Shown here: positions 51,860 through 61,121 of the stretch, one piece after another
How the letters are laid out: every line of letters starts with the position of its first letter
Position numbering within the stretch: position 1 is the first letter of the stretch
NCBI RefSeq assembly: GCF_001447155.2
Contig: NZ_CP014754.1
Coordinates: forward strand, 2,852,001-2,916,000
Length of the DNA stretch: 64,000 nucleotides
Source: Marinobacter sp. LQ44
GTDB taxonomy: Bacteria; Pseudomonadota; Gammaproteobacteria; Pseudomonadales; Oleiphilaceae
Reading direction: 5' to 3'
Position numbers and translations under genes: made by a program
The notes under the pieces: model-generated
The model's input: the letters and a program-made list of their open reading frames with translations, nothing else
Told to the model about the DNA's origin: nothing
Databases searched by the model: none

Positions 51860-54658
51860 ATGAGGCAAAAACAAGATCTAAGAGGCATGCGACATCATCT
51901 GAGTTCGAATTGGCGCCTGCCGTTGATTCCGACCAAACTTTCGCCGCCAAGGAGGTCTCAGCCTCTCTTTTCCCGAAAACGGCTGGAGAGTCTTGCCCCG
52001 GCAATCATGAAGCATGCTTTGACACTAGTCCAGGCGCCTGCAGGGTATGGAAAGACTACACTCGTTGGCCAATGGGCGGACAAGTATCGAGGTGAAGATA
52101 AGCTTGTAGCTTGGTTAAGTCTCTCAGAAGAAGACAACTCAGAAAGGCGATTCTTATCATATCTCATTGCCTCACTGTCAATAACGAAGTCGAATTTCTG
52201 CAATGAATCTATTTTAGCGATTAACTCTGAACTATCTTCATCGATTGAAGTTGTTGAATCGATTTTGCTCGCCGAGTTAGAGGCCTCTCGTGAGGAAATC
52301 CTACTTACATTTGACGACTACCACTGCATTACTAATCCTGAAATTCACTCGCTAATGTTGCGTCTGATAAAGAATCGACCCGAAAATCTCCATATTATCA
52401 TTGCAACCAGATCCGAAATTCCCATACGTCTATCTAAGCTGAAGTTGGAAAACCAATTGTTAATCTTGGGTGTCTCTGATCTTCGAATGGATTTTAGTGA
52501 GCTTGAGATTTTTCTAAACGAAGTTGTTGAGTTGGATCTACCTAAGAACGTCGCGAGATTGCTTTACGAAGTTAGCGAGGGATGGGTTGCCGGCGTGCAA
52601 ATGGCGGCTTTGTCACCAAGGCTTCGCAAAGAACCAAAACAATTCCTTAATGAATTTGCAAGCGGATCGAAGGATCTTAAAAACTACCTCCATGAGGTAT
52701 TAGTGGAACTATTACCTTCAGATTGTGAGGAAGCCCTTGTACGCTGCTCAATTTTAGAGCGCTTCAACGTATCGCTATGTCAGGTGGTTGGTGGGGTAAG
52801 CGATGGGAATGCCTTTTTAGAGAAATTGTCTCGGTTGAATTTGTTTATATTTTCGCTTGATGACAATAATGAGTGGTTCCGGCTTCATCGGTTATTTTCT
52901 GATTTTCTTCGAGAACGTTTGGGTCAGTTAGGTAAAAAGGAGGTGTTAGCCCTTCATCGTCTTGCTTGCAACTGGTTCGTCGCTCATGAGTTGTGGTCTG
53001 AAGCAGTGAGTCACGCTTTAGCCATTGGTAATTCAGATCTTGCTAAAACGTTCATCGAACGCTGTGCATCGGAAATGCTAGAAAAAAGCCGAACGGCCAC
53101 ACTGGTCAATTGGGGAAAGCAAATACCAGAGCATGAGTTGAGCAAGAATATTGACATACGCTTGGCAATCGTCCGGGCTCAGATGCTAATGATGGAGCTT
53201 CCTCCCATTCATGGCTTGCTTCATGAGTTAGAGTCTGATTTGCAGAAAAGTGATGATGTTGATTTGATGGAAAGAAGAGAGGATTTGCAAAAACAAATAC
53301 AGACAACGTCATCGCTACTTGCACTACTTGAGGACCGATTGGAAGACGCTAGGCGCTCTGCGGAGCCATTGATGGAAGCGCCTAGCGAGCTCAATAGATT
53401 TGAGTACGAAGTGGTCTTCAATGTCCTAGGCTATATTTATCTCCATCAAATGCGCTTTGATGAGATAGTTGAGGTACAGCGGCAAGCAGCTCGATTGACC
53501 AATAAGCTTCACTTCGGTGAGGGATACCGAAAAAGTTTTGAAGGCTTGGCCTGGTTCTGGCGTGGACGCTTAGATAGAGCTGAAGCATTGCTAGGAGAGT
53601 CTTTAGCGATTTCTGAGAAAATCGCCGGTCGGCGTTCGATGGCTTCTGTGACAGCCATCGCGAGCTTGGCCGAGCTTTGCTATGAGCGTAACAAAATAGA
53701 GGAGGCGGAGGAATTATTGGCATCTGCAATGACGGGCTCTTTGGACGCCTGCCTATTGATAACAGCACAAACCATTTATTCGCTTCTTGCTCGAATAAGT
53801 AAGCTGCGCGGAGAAAAAGCAGAATCTTGGATATTACTGGATAAGCTCGAAAAGGTTGCCATGAAACGAGGGTGGGTCCGACTGGAGGGCCACTGCTATG
53901 CAGAGCGTATTCAGTCTGATATATGGGAGGGTGATGGAATATCAGCAACTAGAGAGCTAGGGCGTTTTGAACAGTATCTTGAGACCGTGAATCCGGATGT
54001 TATTGCTAAAGAACTCCTACATGATGATTGGCTAATATCGAAGGCACGAATTGAACTCCTTAATCAACCATCCAAGGGTTTTATAAAGGAGTTGCATGAG
54101 CGTATTACTGTTCTAGACCGTCAGGGTGCGCTTTATCGTAGTGCTAAATTCAGAATGCTGGCTGCGCTTGGAGAGTGGAAAATTGGCCAAACCAAGGCGG
54201 CTAAGAAAAGCTTAATTCCAGCACTCGCACTAGGTCAAGCGCAAGGCATGTTTAGAACCTTTGCAGATGAACTTCAAGGTGGGCAGTGTCTTCTAAAAAA
54301 TATTGCTTCAAGTTTAGACGCACACGAAATGCGGTTGATGCCTTATATTGAAGGCTTAGTAAACAATATGGAACCTGTACCAAAATTGTTAGGCAATTTT
54401 GAAAAAGACCTTGAATCTGACTCGTTACCATCTGACATTTCTGATCTCGAACTCTTGAGTGCATCAGAGGTTACTGAAAGGGAGCGTGAGATTCTGGAAC
54501 TAATTGGGGATGGTCTATTTAATAAGGAAGTTGCGAACCTATTAGGAATATCCGAGGGTACTGTCAAATGGCACCTAAAAAACCTATACAGTAAATTGGG
54601 CGTTTCCAGCCGAACTCAAGCCTTAAAAAGGGCGCATAGTCTAAAACTGATAAATTAA
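51860..54658 (+). CDS. MalT-like LuxR-family ATP-dependent regulator
   Basis: Large (932-residue) transcription activator. N-terminal NTPase: Walker A in QAPAGYGKTTLVGQW (about residue 58) and Walker B-like ILLTFDDYHCI. A long helical TPR-like sensor region follows, and the C-terminal LuxR helix-turn-helix is VTEREREILELIGDGLFNKE with EGTVKWHLKNLYSKLGVSSR. Such proteins (MalT, AlkS, AcoK) bind a small inducer and ATP. It lies in the middle of the catabolic cluster and is the only regulator there, so it likely activates it. A hairpin terminator ends the gene. Confidence 0.9.
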   Translation: MRQKQDLRGMRHHLSSNWRLPLIPTKLSPPRRSQPLFSRKRLESLAPAIMKHALTLVQAPAGYGKTTLVGQWADKYRGEDKLVAWLSLSEEDNSERRFLSYLIASLSITKSNFCNESILAINSELSSSIEVVESILLAELEASREEILLTFDDYHCITNPEIHSLMLRLIKNRPENLHIIIATRSEIPIRLSKLKLENQLLILGVSDLRMDFSELEIFLNEVVELDLPKNVARLLYEVSEGWVAGVQMAALSPRLRKEPKQFLNEFASGSKDLKNYLHEVLVELLPSDCEEALVRCSILERFNVSLCQVVGGVSDGNAFLEKLSRLNLFIFSLDDNNEWFRLHRLFSDFLRERLGQLGKKEVLALHRLACNWFVAHELWSEAVSHALAIGNSDLAKTFIERCASEMLEKSRTATLVNWGKQIPEHELSKNIDIRLAIVRAQMLMMELPPIHGLLHELESDLQKSDDVDLMERREDLQKQIQTTSSLLALLEDRLEDARRSAEPLMEAPSELNRFEYEVVFNVLGYIYLHQMRFDEIVEVQRQAARLTNKLHFGEGYRKSFEGLAWFWRGRLDRAEALLGESLAISEKIAGRRSMASVTAIASLAELCYERNKIEEAEELLASAMTGSLDACLLITAQTIYSLLARISKLRGEKAESWILLDKLEKVAMKRGWVRLEGHCYAERIQSDIWEGDGISATRELGRFEQYLETVNPDVIAKELLHDDWLISKARIELLNQPSKGFIKELHERITVLDRQGALYRSAKFRMLAALGEWKIGQTKAAKKSLIPALALGQAQGMFRTFADELQGGQCLLKNIASSLDAHEMRLMPYIEGLVNNMEPVPKLLGNFEKDLESDSLPSDISDLELLSASEVTEREREILELIGDGLFNKEVANLLGISEGTVKWHLKNLYSKLGVSSRTQALKRAHSLKLIN

Positions 54659-54659
54659 C

Positions 54660-54700
54660 CTTCCGTCCCTGTCCCGCCCTTTCGAGGGGGGGAAGGTTGT
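54660..54700 (+). terminator. Terminator/C-run hairpin after the MalT-like regulator
   Basis: Inner stem CCCGCCC-TTTCGA-GGGGGGG (54673-54692), with outer arms CCTTCC and GGAAGG, then GTTGTTTATTTTT. It is also a member of the recurring hairpin family. Confidence 0.75.
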
Positions 54701-54797
54701 TTATTTTTGGTTAGTATTTTGGGTCGCGAGAGTAAAGTAATACTGCTGAATTAAATGCCATTTCGATCGAAAACATCTCGGAATATTAGGAGTTTTT

Positions 54798-55931
54798 ATG
54801 GGGCCTCTTGAGGGAGTCAAAGTTGTAGAGTTTGCAGGGATTGGTCCAGCACCGATAGTGGGTATGCTGTTAGCTGACTTGGGAGCCCAAGTTGTGCTAA
54901 TTGAACGCAAAGTGATGAATTCAAACGCTGCAACAGTTGATCCCACTTTGATGGGAAAGGCTGCATTTTTTAAACGAGGTAAGAAGTCAATCACACTAAA
55001 CCTCAGCAAATGTAGTGATGTTGAGGCTGCTTTGAGTTTAGTTGCAAAGGCTGATGTGCTCGTGGAGGGTTTCCGCCCTGGCGTTATGGAGAGATTGGGG
55101 ATTGGACCAGAGGTATGCCTCGAAAAAAATCCAAAACTAATCTACGGTCGGATGACTGGATGGGGACAGACGGGACCGCTGGCGCCTTCGGCCGGTCATG
55201 ACCTGAACTTTTCTGCCATCACAGGAGCTCTTGTTTACGGCGGTTTGCCAGGGGATATTCCGTTCCCGACGCCAACTTTGCAGGGTGATGTGGGGGGAGG
55301 GAGCATGTCTTTGGCGCTCGGTATCCTATCTGCACTGTTTCATGTCAATAAAACTGGCCAAGGTCAAGTGATTGATGCGGCTATTTCTGATGGTGTAATT
55401 TATAACATGATGCTTCTGGCCAGTTTGAGGGAACAAGGAGTCATTAGTGATGGCGACCGTAATGACTTTTTCAGTGGTGCGGCTCCGTGGTGCAGCACTT
55501 ATCGGTGTGCCGATGATCGCTTTGTTACCGTTCAAGCATTAGAGCCTAATTTTTACCAAAAGCTAATTTCTATTTGTGGTTTTAGCGATGATCCAGACTT
55601 TGTAGACCAATACGATAAGAGTTGCTGGCAGATAGCGAAGAAGAAGATGTCAGCGTTTTTTGGCTCCCGAACGCAGGCTGAATGTTGTTCGCTTTTGGAG
55701 GGAACAGACGCTTGTTTCGCTCCGATTTTGAATCTTTCTGAGACTGCAAATCATCCTCATAATCAGGCGCGTGAAAGCTTCATTCGTATCGACGGAGTGC
55801 TGCAGCCTGCACCCGCACCTAAGTTTAGTCTCACTAAGCAGGTGGTTGGTAGTATACCTGATTTGGGTGAGCACAATGACAATATTTTGGGACCGCTAGG
55901 TTTGTATAACAAATCCAATCTCTCTGATTGA
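54798..55931 (+). CDS. Alpha-methylacyl-CoA racemase-like CoA-transferase III family enzyme
   Basis: CaiB/BaiF-fold enzyme of 377 residues. The N-terminus MGPLEGVKVVEFAGIGPAPI and GMLLADLGAQVVLIER fit alpha-methylacyl-CoA racemases better than CoA transferases. The catalytic His/Asp block is APSAGHDLNFSAITGALVYG, and the family block VLVEGFRPGVMERLGIGPE is intact. Racemisation of (R)- to (S)-2-methylacyl-CoA is required for oxidation of methyl-branched chains, so the enzyme points to a branched or isoprenoid substrate. It has its own leader and is followed by IS remnants. Confidence 0.85.
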   Translation: MGPLEGVKVVEFAGIGPAPIVGMLLADLGAQVVLIERKVMNSNAATVDPTLMGKAAFFKRGKKSITLNLSKCSDVEAALSLVAKADVLVEGFRPGVMERLGIGPEVCLEKNPKLIYGRMTGWGQTGPLAPSAGHDLNFSAITGALVYGGLPGDIPFPTPTLQGDVGGGSMSLALGILSALFHVNKTGQGQVIDAAISDGVIYNMMLLASLREQGVISDGDRNDFFSGAAPWCSTYRCADDRFVTVQALEPNFYQKLISICGFSDDPDFVDQYDKSCWQIAKKKMSAFFGSRTQAECCSLLEGTDACFAPILNLSETANHPHNQARESFIRIDGVLQPAPAPKFSLTKQVVGSIPDLGEHNDNILGPLGLYNKSNLSD

Positions 55932-55979
55932 TATCAGAATCTTAGAGGCGAAAGGTCAGAGTGATTGGGTGTTCCAAAA

Positions 55980-56543
55980 CATAACGGCAAGCGGCCGCTG
56001 ATCACACCTGGTCAGGTATAGCCGACTTCCAGTTGTGGGGCAATAACTCTTCGATGGCGCTGTTCCTCTGCGTCGGCAGGCGGCTCAGTACATCCTCCAG
56101 ATAAGGGTATACGCATCATGCCCGTTCAGCTCGGCTGACTGGATCAGGGTCATTACTGGAGGCCCCGCCAGGGGCTCGGTGGCCAGCCAGATCTCGTCGA
56201 TTCGGATCATCCCAATAGATCCCGCAGCAAAGTTGCACATTGATGGGCCTGCTCCGCAGGCTACTCCACCATGACCGCACCGCCAGTGTGGGGAATTTCG
56301 ATGTGGATGGTGCTATAGACCCTCAGCGCACCTCGCTTATCTAACGCTGGACCATATTAGCATTGAGGCCATTATCCAGAGAAATTCTGGAAACTGATGC
56401 ATCGGGCTCCAGGCATTGGGCAACAATCTCAGCTTTGAATTCCCGGGAGAAGCGGCGACGGCGTTGATAGGGTTTGGTTACGCTTAATTGGTTATCCTGA
56501 CGGCAGCAGCACCTGACTCAAGATGAGGTTACCGGACAGTTAC
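55980..56543 (-). mobile_element. IS66-family remnant
   Basis: The minus strand preserves part of TnpA (QRRRRFSREFKAEIVAQCLE, then IHIEIPHTGGAVMVE and QAHQCATLLRDLLG in shifting frames), the first codons of TnpB (MIRIDEIWLATEPLAGPP), and after a large internal deletion the end of TnpC (LIQSAELNGHDAYTL, VLSRLPTQRNSAIEELLPHN). An IS66-type end GTAACTGTCCGGTAA reads inward from 56543. It cannot transpose. Confidence 0.8.
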
Positions 56544-56899
56544 ATATAACGAGCATTCACCACGGATGAAGATGAGCGGTTTCCAGTTTTTTCCTTAATC
56601 GGTATTGGCGATACTGAGATCTGAACTTATGTCCCCAGAAGTATAGGCTTCTTTCATTTATTAGCTAGTGCCAAATGGACGTGTCGCTACCGCTTTTACC
56701 TATTTAAGCTTTGTTGAAGGATCACCATCGATTTAAATCGGCGGAGGATTATTCGTCCGTTCTCTAATTTGTTAGTTAGCGGCCATTTAAAGAAACCCAC
56801 TACTAGCCATTAATTTTGATCCACCTCGGAGTGGCTGTAGCCCCCAGGCCACAGAGCCAGCTACTTTCCTTGCTGGATTAGCAGTTCCTCGACGAACGG
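56544..56899. other. Intergenic DNA between IS remnants
   Basis: No gene or clear element recognised in this stretch; AT-rich, probably decayed mobile DNA. Confidence 0.5.
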
Positions 56900-57177
56900 A
56901 AAACCTGGTGTTCATCAGCTCGTCGGGTGTGGGCAGGTCAACCCAGCAGGCCCGCTACAACCTGCTCCAGCTGATCGATAGCCTTTACGAATACCGGTCG
57001 ATCATCCTGACCACCACCAAGAACCTCATCAGTTGGGGCGAGTTCTTCCACGACGACAACGTGGAGGTGCCGATCATCGACAGGACGATACACCACTCAC
57101 ACTTCTTGTGTTGGGAGGCGAAACTATCGACTGAGGCAGAAAGCTACAAGATTCACGATGAAGAGTGGGCAAAGTAG
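56900..57177 (+). pseudogene. IstB-like ATPase remnant (IS21 family)
   Basis: Reads LVFISSSGVGRSTQQ (a damaged Walker A) joined directly to ARYNLLQLIDSLYEYRSIIL, TTTKNLISWGEFFHDDNVEV and ESYKIHDEEWAK, the C-terminal part of an IstB protein. The middle of the ATPase, including Walker B, is deleted, and the codons before the Walker A are in another frame. It is unrelated in sequence to the IstB at 16739-17479. Confidence 0.75.
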
Positions 57178-57203
57178 ATGGCCATTGGAAAATCTTTACG
57201 CGG

Positions 57204-57222
57204 CCCCTTCTTTTGGGGGGGG
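57204..57222 (+). repeat. C-run/G-run hairpin before livG
   Basis: CCCC-TTCTTTT-GGGGGGGG, a member of the recurrent hairpin family, 62 bp upstream of the ABC transporter start. Confidence 0.5.
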
Positions 57223-57283
57223 TGTCATGTGATTTATGAAGATACTTTGGACAAAGTTCAAAAACAAAAATGGTAGGCAAGAA

Positions 57284-58090
57284 ATGAGTAATCCATATGT
57301 ATTGGAAACCCGAGGCCTCGTAAAGAAGTTTAGGGGATTTCAGGCCGTTGATCATGTCGATCTACAAATTCGGCAGGGCGATATTCATGCCTTAATTGGC
57401 CCTAACGGTGCTGGGAAAACAACAGTCTTCAACCTATTAACCAAGTTTCTTACTCCCACTGGGGGGAGCATTCTTTATAAGGGCGAAAATATCACTGCCC
57501 TAAATTCGGCCGCTATCGCACGCAAGGGTATTGTCCGATCCTTTCAAATCTCTGCTGTTTTCCCTTACATGACCGCACTCGAAAACGTCCGCGTGGCTCT
57601 GCAGGCGAGCGATGGTTATTCCTTTAATTTTTGGAGATCAGGCAGTTCTTTGCAGCATTTGAATAAACGTTGTATGGAACTGCTTGAGTCGGTCGGTCTT
57701 GCCGAGTTTGCCCATACCACTGCTATTGAGCTGTCTTATGGTCGTAAGCGTGGGCTTGAGTTGGCTACAACGCTTGCGATGGATCCCCAAGTGTTGTTGT
57801 TAGATGAGCCGACTCAAGGTATGGGCTCGGAAGATGTCGATCGTGTGGTGGATTTGGTGCGTGAAGCTGCCAAGGGTCGCACCGTGCTGATGGTGGAGCA
57901 CAACCTCAGTGTCGTAAGCAAGCTTTGCGACCGAGTTACGGTACTAGCCCAAGGCGCCGTTCTGACTGAGGGGGATTACCTGGCCGTATCCGAGGACCGG
58001 CGAGTTCGTGAGGTTTATATGGGGCATGATGGTAGTGGCGAGCGGAGTGCGTCACCTCTCAAAGCCTCCAATTATGGGGCAGTCTCATGA
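57284..58090 (+). CDS. livG: Branched-chain-type ABC transporter ATPase (LivG-like)
   Basis: One of two ATPases of a HAAT-family importer. The ATG at 57284 (MSNPYVLETRGLVKKFRGFQ) follows AGGCAAGAA; the longer frame from 57236 is rejected. Walker A is IGPNGAGKTTVFNLL, the signature is the LivG variant ELSYGRKRGLELATTLA, and Walker B is VLLLDEPTQGM. Its stop overlaps the start of the livF-like gene by 4 bp. The importer probably takes up the carboxylic acid used by the neighbouring pathway rather than an amino acid; this is inferred from context. Confidence 0.92.
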   Translation: MSNPYVLETRGLVKKFRGFQAVDHVDLQIRQGDIHALIGPNGAGKTTVFNLLTKFLTPTGGSILYKGENITALNSAAIARKGIVRSFQISAVFPYMTALENVRVALQASDGYSFNFWRSGSSLQHLNKRCMELLESVGLAEFAHTTAIELSYGRKRGLELATTLAMDPQVLLLDEPTQGMGSEDVDRVVDLVREAAKGRTVLMVEHNLSVVSKLCDRVTVLAQGAVLTEGDYLAVSEDRRVREVYMGHDGSGERSASPLKASNYGAVS

Positions 58091-58809
58091 GCCAGAGTCA
58101 GGGGACCAAATACGAGCAACTCCGAATTTCCGGTCTGAATGCCTTTTATGGTGAATCCCATATTCTCCATGGTGTCGATTTAGTGGTGCATCGTGGTGAG
58201 TTGGTCACTTTGCTAGGCCGAAATGGATCGGGTCGGAGTACAACACTTAAAGCGATCATGAATATGGTGGGGCGCCGCACCGGTTCGATCATGATTAATG
58301 GAGAAGAAACTACAAAGTGTGCTCCTCATAGTATAGCCCGACTGGGTGTGGGCTATTGTCCTGAACATCGAGGTATTTTTTCGTCCCTCAGCGTTCAGGA
58401 GAACCTGACTCTACCGCCGTTGGTTCATAGCGGTGGCATGAGTCTGGACGAAATTTACACCATGTTCCCTAACCTTTATGCGCGCCGATTCAGTCAGGGT
58501 ACCAAGCTCTCCGGTGGAGAACAGCAGATGCTGGCCATGGCTCGTATATTGCGCACCGGCGCCAATATGCTCCTGCTTGACGAAATTACAGAGGGTCTGG
58601 CGCCTGTCATCGTGGAAACGTTGGGTGAGGTGTTGGTGGCCTTGAAGAAAAAGGGCCTGACAATCGTTCTAGCTGAGCAGAACTTTCACTTTGCAGCGTC
58701 CCTCGCAGATCGCCATTACGTTTTGGAGTACGGCCAGATTGTGGAAGAGATTAACTCACACGAGCTGAGTTCTAAAAGGACATTGCTGGATCATTATCTC
58801 TGTGTATAG
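58087..58809 (+). CDS. livF: Branched-chain-type ABC transporter ATPase (LivF-like)
   Basis: Second ATPase, 240 residues, coupled to the LivG gene by an ATGA overlap. The P-loop reads LLGRNGSGRSTTLKAI, that is, Arg replaces the usual Lys of Walker A; such a change is seen in some LivF-like proteins. The signature KLSGGEQQMLAMARI and Walker B MLLLDEITEGLAP are standard, as is the switch region LAEQNFHFA. It is otherwise complete. Confidence 0.92.
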   Translation: MSQSQGTKYEQLRISGLNAFYGESHILHGVDLVVHRGELVTLLGRNGSGRSTTLKAIMNMVGRRTGSIMINGEETTKCAPHSIARLGVGYCPEHRGIFSSLSVQENLTLPPLVHSGGMSLDEIYTMFPNLYARRFSQGTKLSGGEQQMLAMARILRTGANMLLLDEITEGLAPVIVETLGEVLVALKKKGLTIVLAEQNFHFAASLADRHYVLEYGQIVEEINSHELSSKRTLLDHYLCV

Positions 58810-58909
58810 CGAAAGCCAACAATAGGAAAAGAAGTTTGGAATATTGACGTGCAGTAACTCACTAGTTTTGAACCACAATACAATGAGCGACCTAGTTGGA
58901 GATATAAAA

Positions 58910-60127
58910 ATGATAAATATGAAAAAGTCTTTCTTGGCGATGATTTTGTCCGCAGTGATCGTTAGCGATGCGCAAGCAGAAATTTCTGACGATATTGTGA
59001 AAATTGGCTATCTCGCTGATATGTCCGGTACCTACCGAGATTTGGTTGGGCCAAATGGCCTTGCTGCACTGGAGATGGCGGTGGATGATTTCGGCGGCAA
59101 GGTTGGCATGGCTGATATCCAAATCGTTAGCGCTGATGATCGTAATAGCCCCGACGTGGCTTCAAGCACAGTGCGCCGGTGGTTAGAGAATGAAGACGTG
59201 GATATGGTAGCGGGATTTGTAGCCTCTTCTGTATCTCTAGCGGCCATTGAAGTTATAAAAGAGAATAATAAGTTAGGCATCGTGTCGGGCTCAATCGCAT
59301 CAAGTATCACGAATGAGCATTGCTCTCCGAACCATATTCATTATGTATACGATACATATCCGTTAGCTGTTGGAACTGCCCGTGCTGTCGTAGAGGAAGG
59401 AGGAGAGTCATGGTTCATTTTGACTGTCGACTATAGTGGAGGCCATGAACTTGAAGCGGCGGTTTCAAGTGTTGTCGAGGCGAGTGGAGGTGAAGTTATA
59501 AAGACCCTTCGCCATCCGTTTCCTACACCAGATTTTTCTTCATTCATCCTTCAAGCCCAGGCCTCAGGAGCAGATGTGGTCGCTCTAGCCAACACCGGAG
59601 CTGACGCGATTAACGCTATCAATACCGCTGGCGAATTTGGCTTGACTCAATCCGGCCAGAAACTCGCAGCATTGCTGCTCTTTCTTACAGAAGTGCACTC
59701 GCTTGGAGTTGAGACTGCTCAGGGGATCCAACTCACAACAGGTTGGTATTGGGATATGAATCCGGAAGCTCGCGCTTGGGCAGACCGATTCTTTGAAAAA
59801 ACAGGTGTGCGTCCGACAATGGTCCATGCCGGTATCTACTCCAGCACAATACATTATCTTAATGCTGTCGAAGCTACGGGCTCCGACGACTCACAGATCG
59901 TTCGCACTCAGATGATTAATACCCCCATCAACGACATGTTCGCAACTAACGGAAGGATTCGTCAGGACGGTCGTATGGTCTATGATATGTATTTGGCTCA
60001 GGTTAAGACCCCGGAGGAATCCCAAGGGGAATGGGATCTATATAAGATTGTCCGCACAATCCCTGCCGAGGAAGCGTTCCGTCCCCTTTCAAATAGTGTT
60101 TGTCCTCTAGTCACCGACAACAGGTAA
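58910..60127 (+). CDS. ABC transporter substrate-binding protein (LivK-like)
   Basis: Periplasmic receptor of the importer. The ATG 58910 (MINMKKSFLAMILSAVIVSD) has GGAG at good distance; upstream in-frame ATGs lack one. The signal peptide ends at AQAEI. The Peripla_BP_6 fold begins with VKIGYLADMSGTYRDLVGPN and has ADDRNSPDVASSTVRRWLEN, VALANTGADAINAINTAGEF and MVHAGIYSSTIHYLNAV. Length of 405 is typical. The ligand is unknown; related proteins bind aromatic or branched acids. Confidence 0.88.
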   Translation: MINMKKSFLAMILSAVIVSDAQAEISDDIVKIGYLADMSGTYRDLVGPNGLAALEMAVDDFGGKVGMADIQIVSADDRNSPDVASSTVRRWLENEDVDMVAGFVASSVSLAAIEVIKENNKLGIVSGSIASSITNEHCSPNHIHYVYDTYPLAVGTARAVVEEGGESWFILTVDYSGGHELEAAVSSVVEASGGEVIKTLRHPFPTPDFSSFILQAQASGADVVALANTGADAINAINTAGEFGLTQSGQKLAALLLFLTEVHSLGVETAQGIQLTTGWYWDMNPEARAWADRFFEKTGVRPTMVHAGIYSSTIHYLNAVEATGSDDSQIVRTQMINTPINDMFATNGRIRQDGRMVYDMYLAQVKTPEESQGEWDLYKIVRTIPAEEAFRPLSNSVCPLVTDNR

Positions 60128-60138
60128 TTTTTCGACAT

Positions 60139-60170
60139 GGGCTCTTGAATATTGAGTTTGAAGAGCCCTT
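60139..60170 (+). terminator. Hairpin between the binding-protein gene and livH
   Basis: GGGCTCTT (60139-60146) and AAGAGCCC (60161-60168) with a 14-nt loop and only two T after it. It may reduce read-through or set the ratio of binding protein to permease. Confidence 0.45.
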
Positions 60171-60231
60171 GCCGGTCGGTTCGAATAACTTTTGACTATA
60201 CATTTTTATTAGCTGATTTGGAGTCCGTTGC

Positions 60232-61119
60232 ATGTCAATGGTGTTCGGCGTTCCTCTTGCTGTGCTGTCCGGCCAGCTCGTGATCGGGATTATTAACGGT
60301 GCCTTTTACGCCCTGTTAAGCCTCGGCCTTGCGGTTATCTTCGGTCTGTTGAAAATCATCAACTTCGCCCATGGCGCAATGTATATGCTCGGTGCCCTGG
60401 TCACCGTGGTTCTGTTTGACCTGCTGAGCGTCAATTACTGGGTAGCTCTGTTTGTGGCCCCAGTCCTGGTTGGCGCTTTCGGCTTGTTGATTGAATACTT
60501 CCTGCTCCGGCGCATTGCTGGTCAGGATCACATCTACAGCCTGCTGCTCACCTTCGGGGCGGCCCTGATCATCCAGGGCGTCCTCACCAACATCTACGGA
60601 GTGTCCGGGTTGCGCTATTCCATGCCGGATATGTTCAAAGGGGGCATCAACTTGGGTTTCATGTTCCTGCCGTACTACCGGGCCTGGGTGATCGTGGTGG
60701 CCCTGCTGGTGTGTTTCGGCACCTGGTTCATCATCGAGAAAACCAAGCTGGGTTCCTACTTGAGGGCGGGCACAGAAGACTCGCAGCTGATGCAGGGCTT
60801 CGGCATTAACGTACCCTTGCTGGTGAGCCTGACCTACGGATTCGGCGTCATGCTGGCGGCATTCGCCGGTGTGCTGGCGGCACCCATTTATTCGATAACT
60901 CCGGTGATGGGGTCCAACATTCTCATCGTGGTCTTTGCGGTGGTGGTGATCGGGGGCATGGGCTCCATTGGCGGGGCCATTATCACGGGCATCCTGATGG
61001 GCGTGATCGAAGGCCTCACCAAAACCTTTTACCCGCCGGCGTCCTCGGCCGTTATCTTCCTGGTGATGGTGGTGGTGCTGATGATCCGACCCACTGGCCT
61101 GTTCGGTAAGGAGGCATAA
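60232..61119 (+). CDS. livH: Branched-chain-type ABC permease (LivH-like)
   Basis: Inner-membrane permease of 295 residues with about eight helices. Family marks are GIINGAFYALLSLGLAVIFG, LLKIINFAHGAMYMLGA and the cytoplasmic EAA-like loop FAVVVIGGMGSIGGAIITG. The gene is visibly more GC-rich than the ATPase and binding-protein genes, suggesting a different origin. It is followed after 2 bp by livM. Confidence 0.93.
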   Translation: MSMVFGVPLAVLSGQLVIGIINGAFYALLSLGLAVIFGLLKIINFAHGAMYMLGALVTVVLFDLLSVNYWVALFVAPVLVGAFGLLIEYFLLRRIAGQDHIYSLLLTFGAALIIQGVLTNIYGVSGLRYSMPDMFKGGINLGFMFLPYYRAWVIVVALLVCFGTWFIIEKTKLGSYLRAGTEDSQLMQGFGINVPLLVSLTYGFGVMLAAFAGVLAAPIYSITPVMGSNILIVVFAVVVIGGMGSIGGAIITGILMGVIEGLTKTFYPPASSAVIFLVMVVVLMIRPTGLFGKEA

Positions 61120-61121
61120 TC

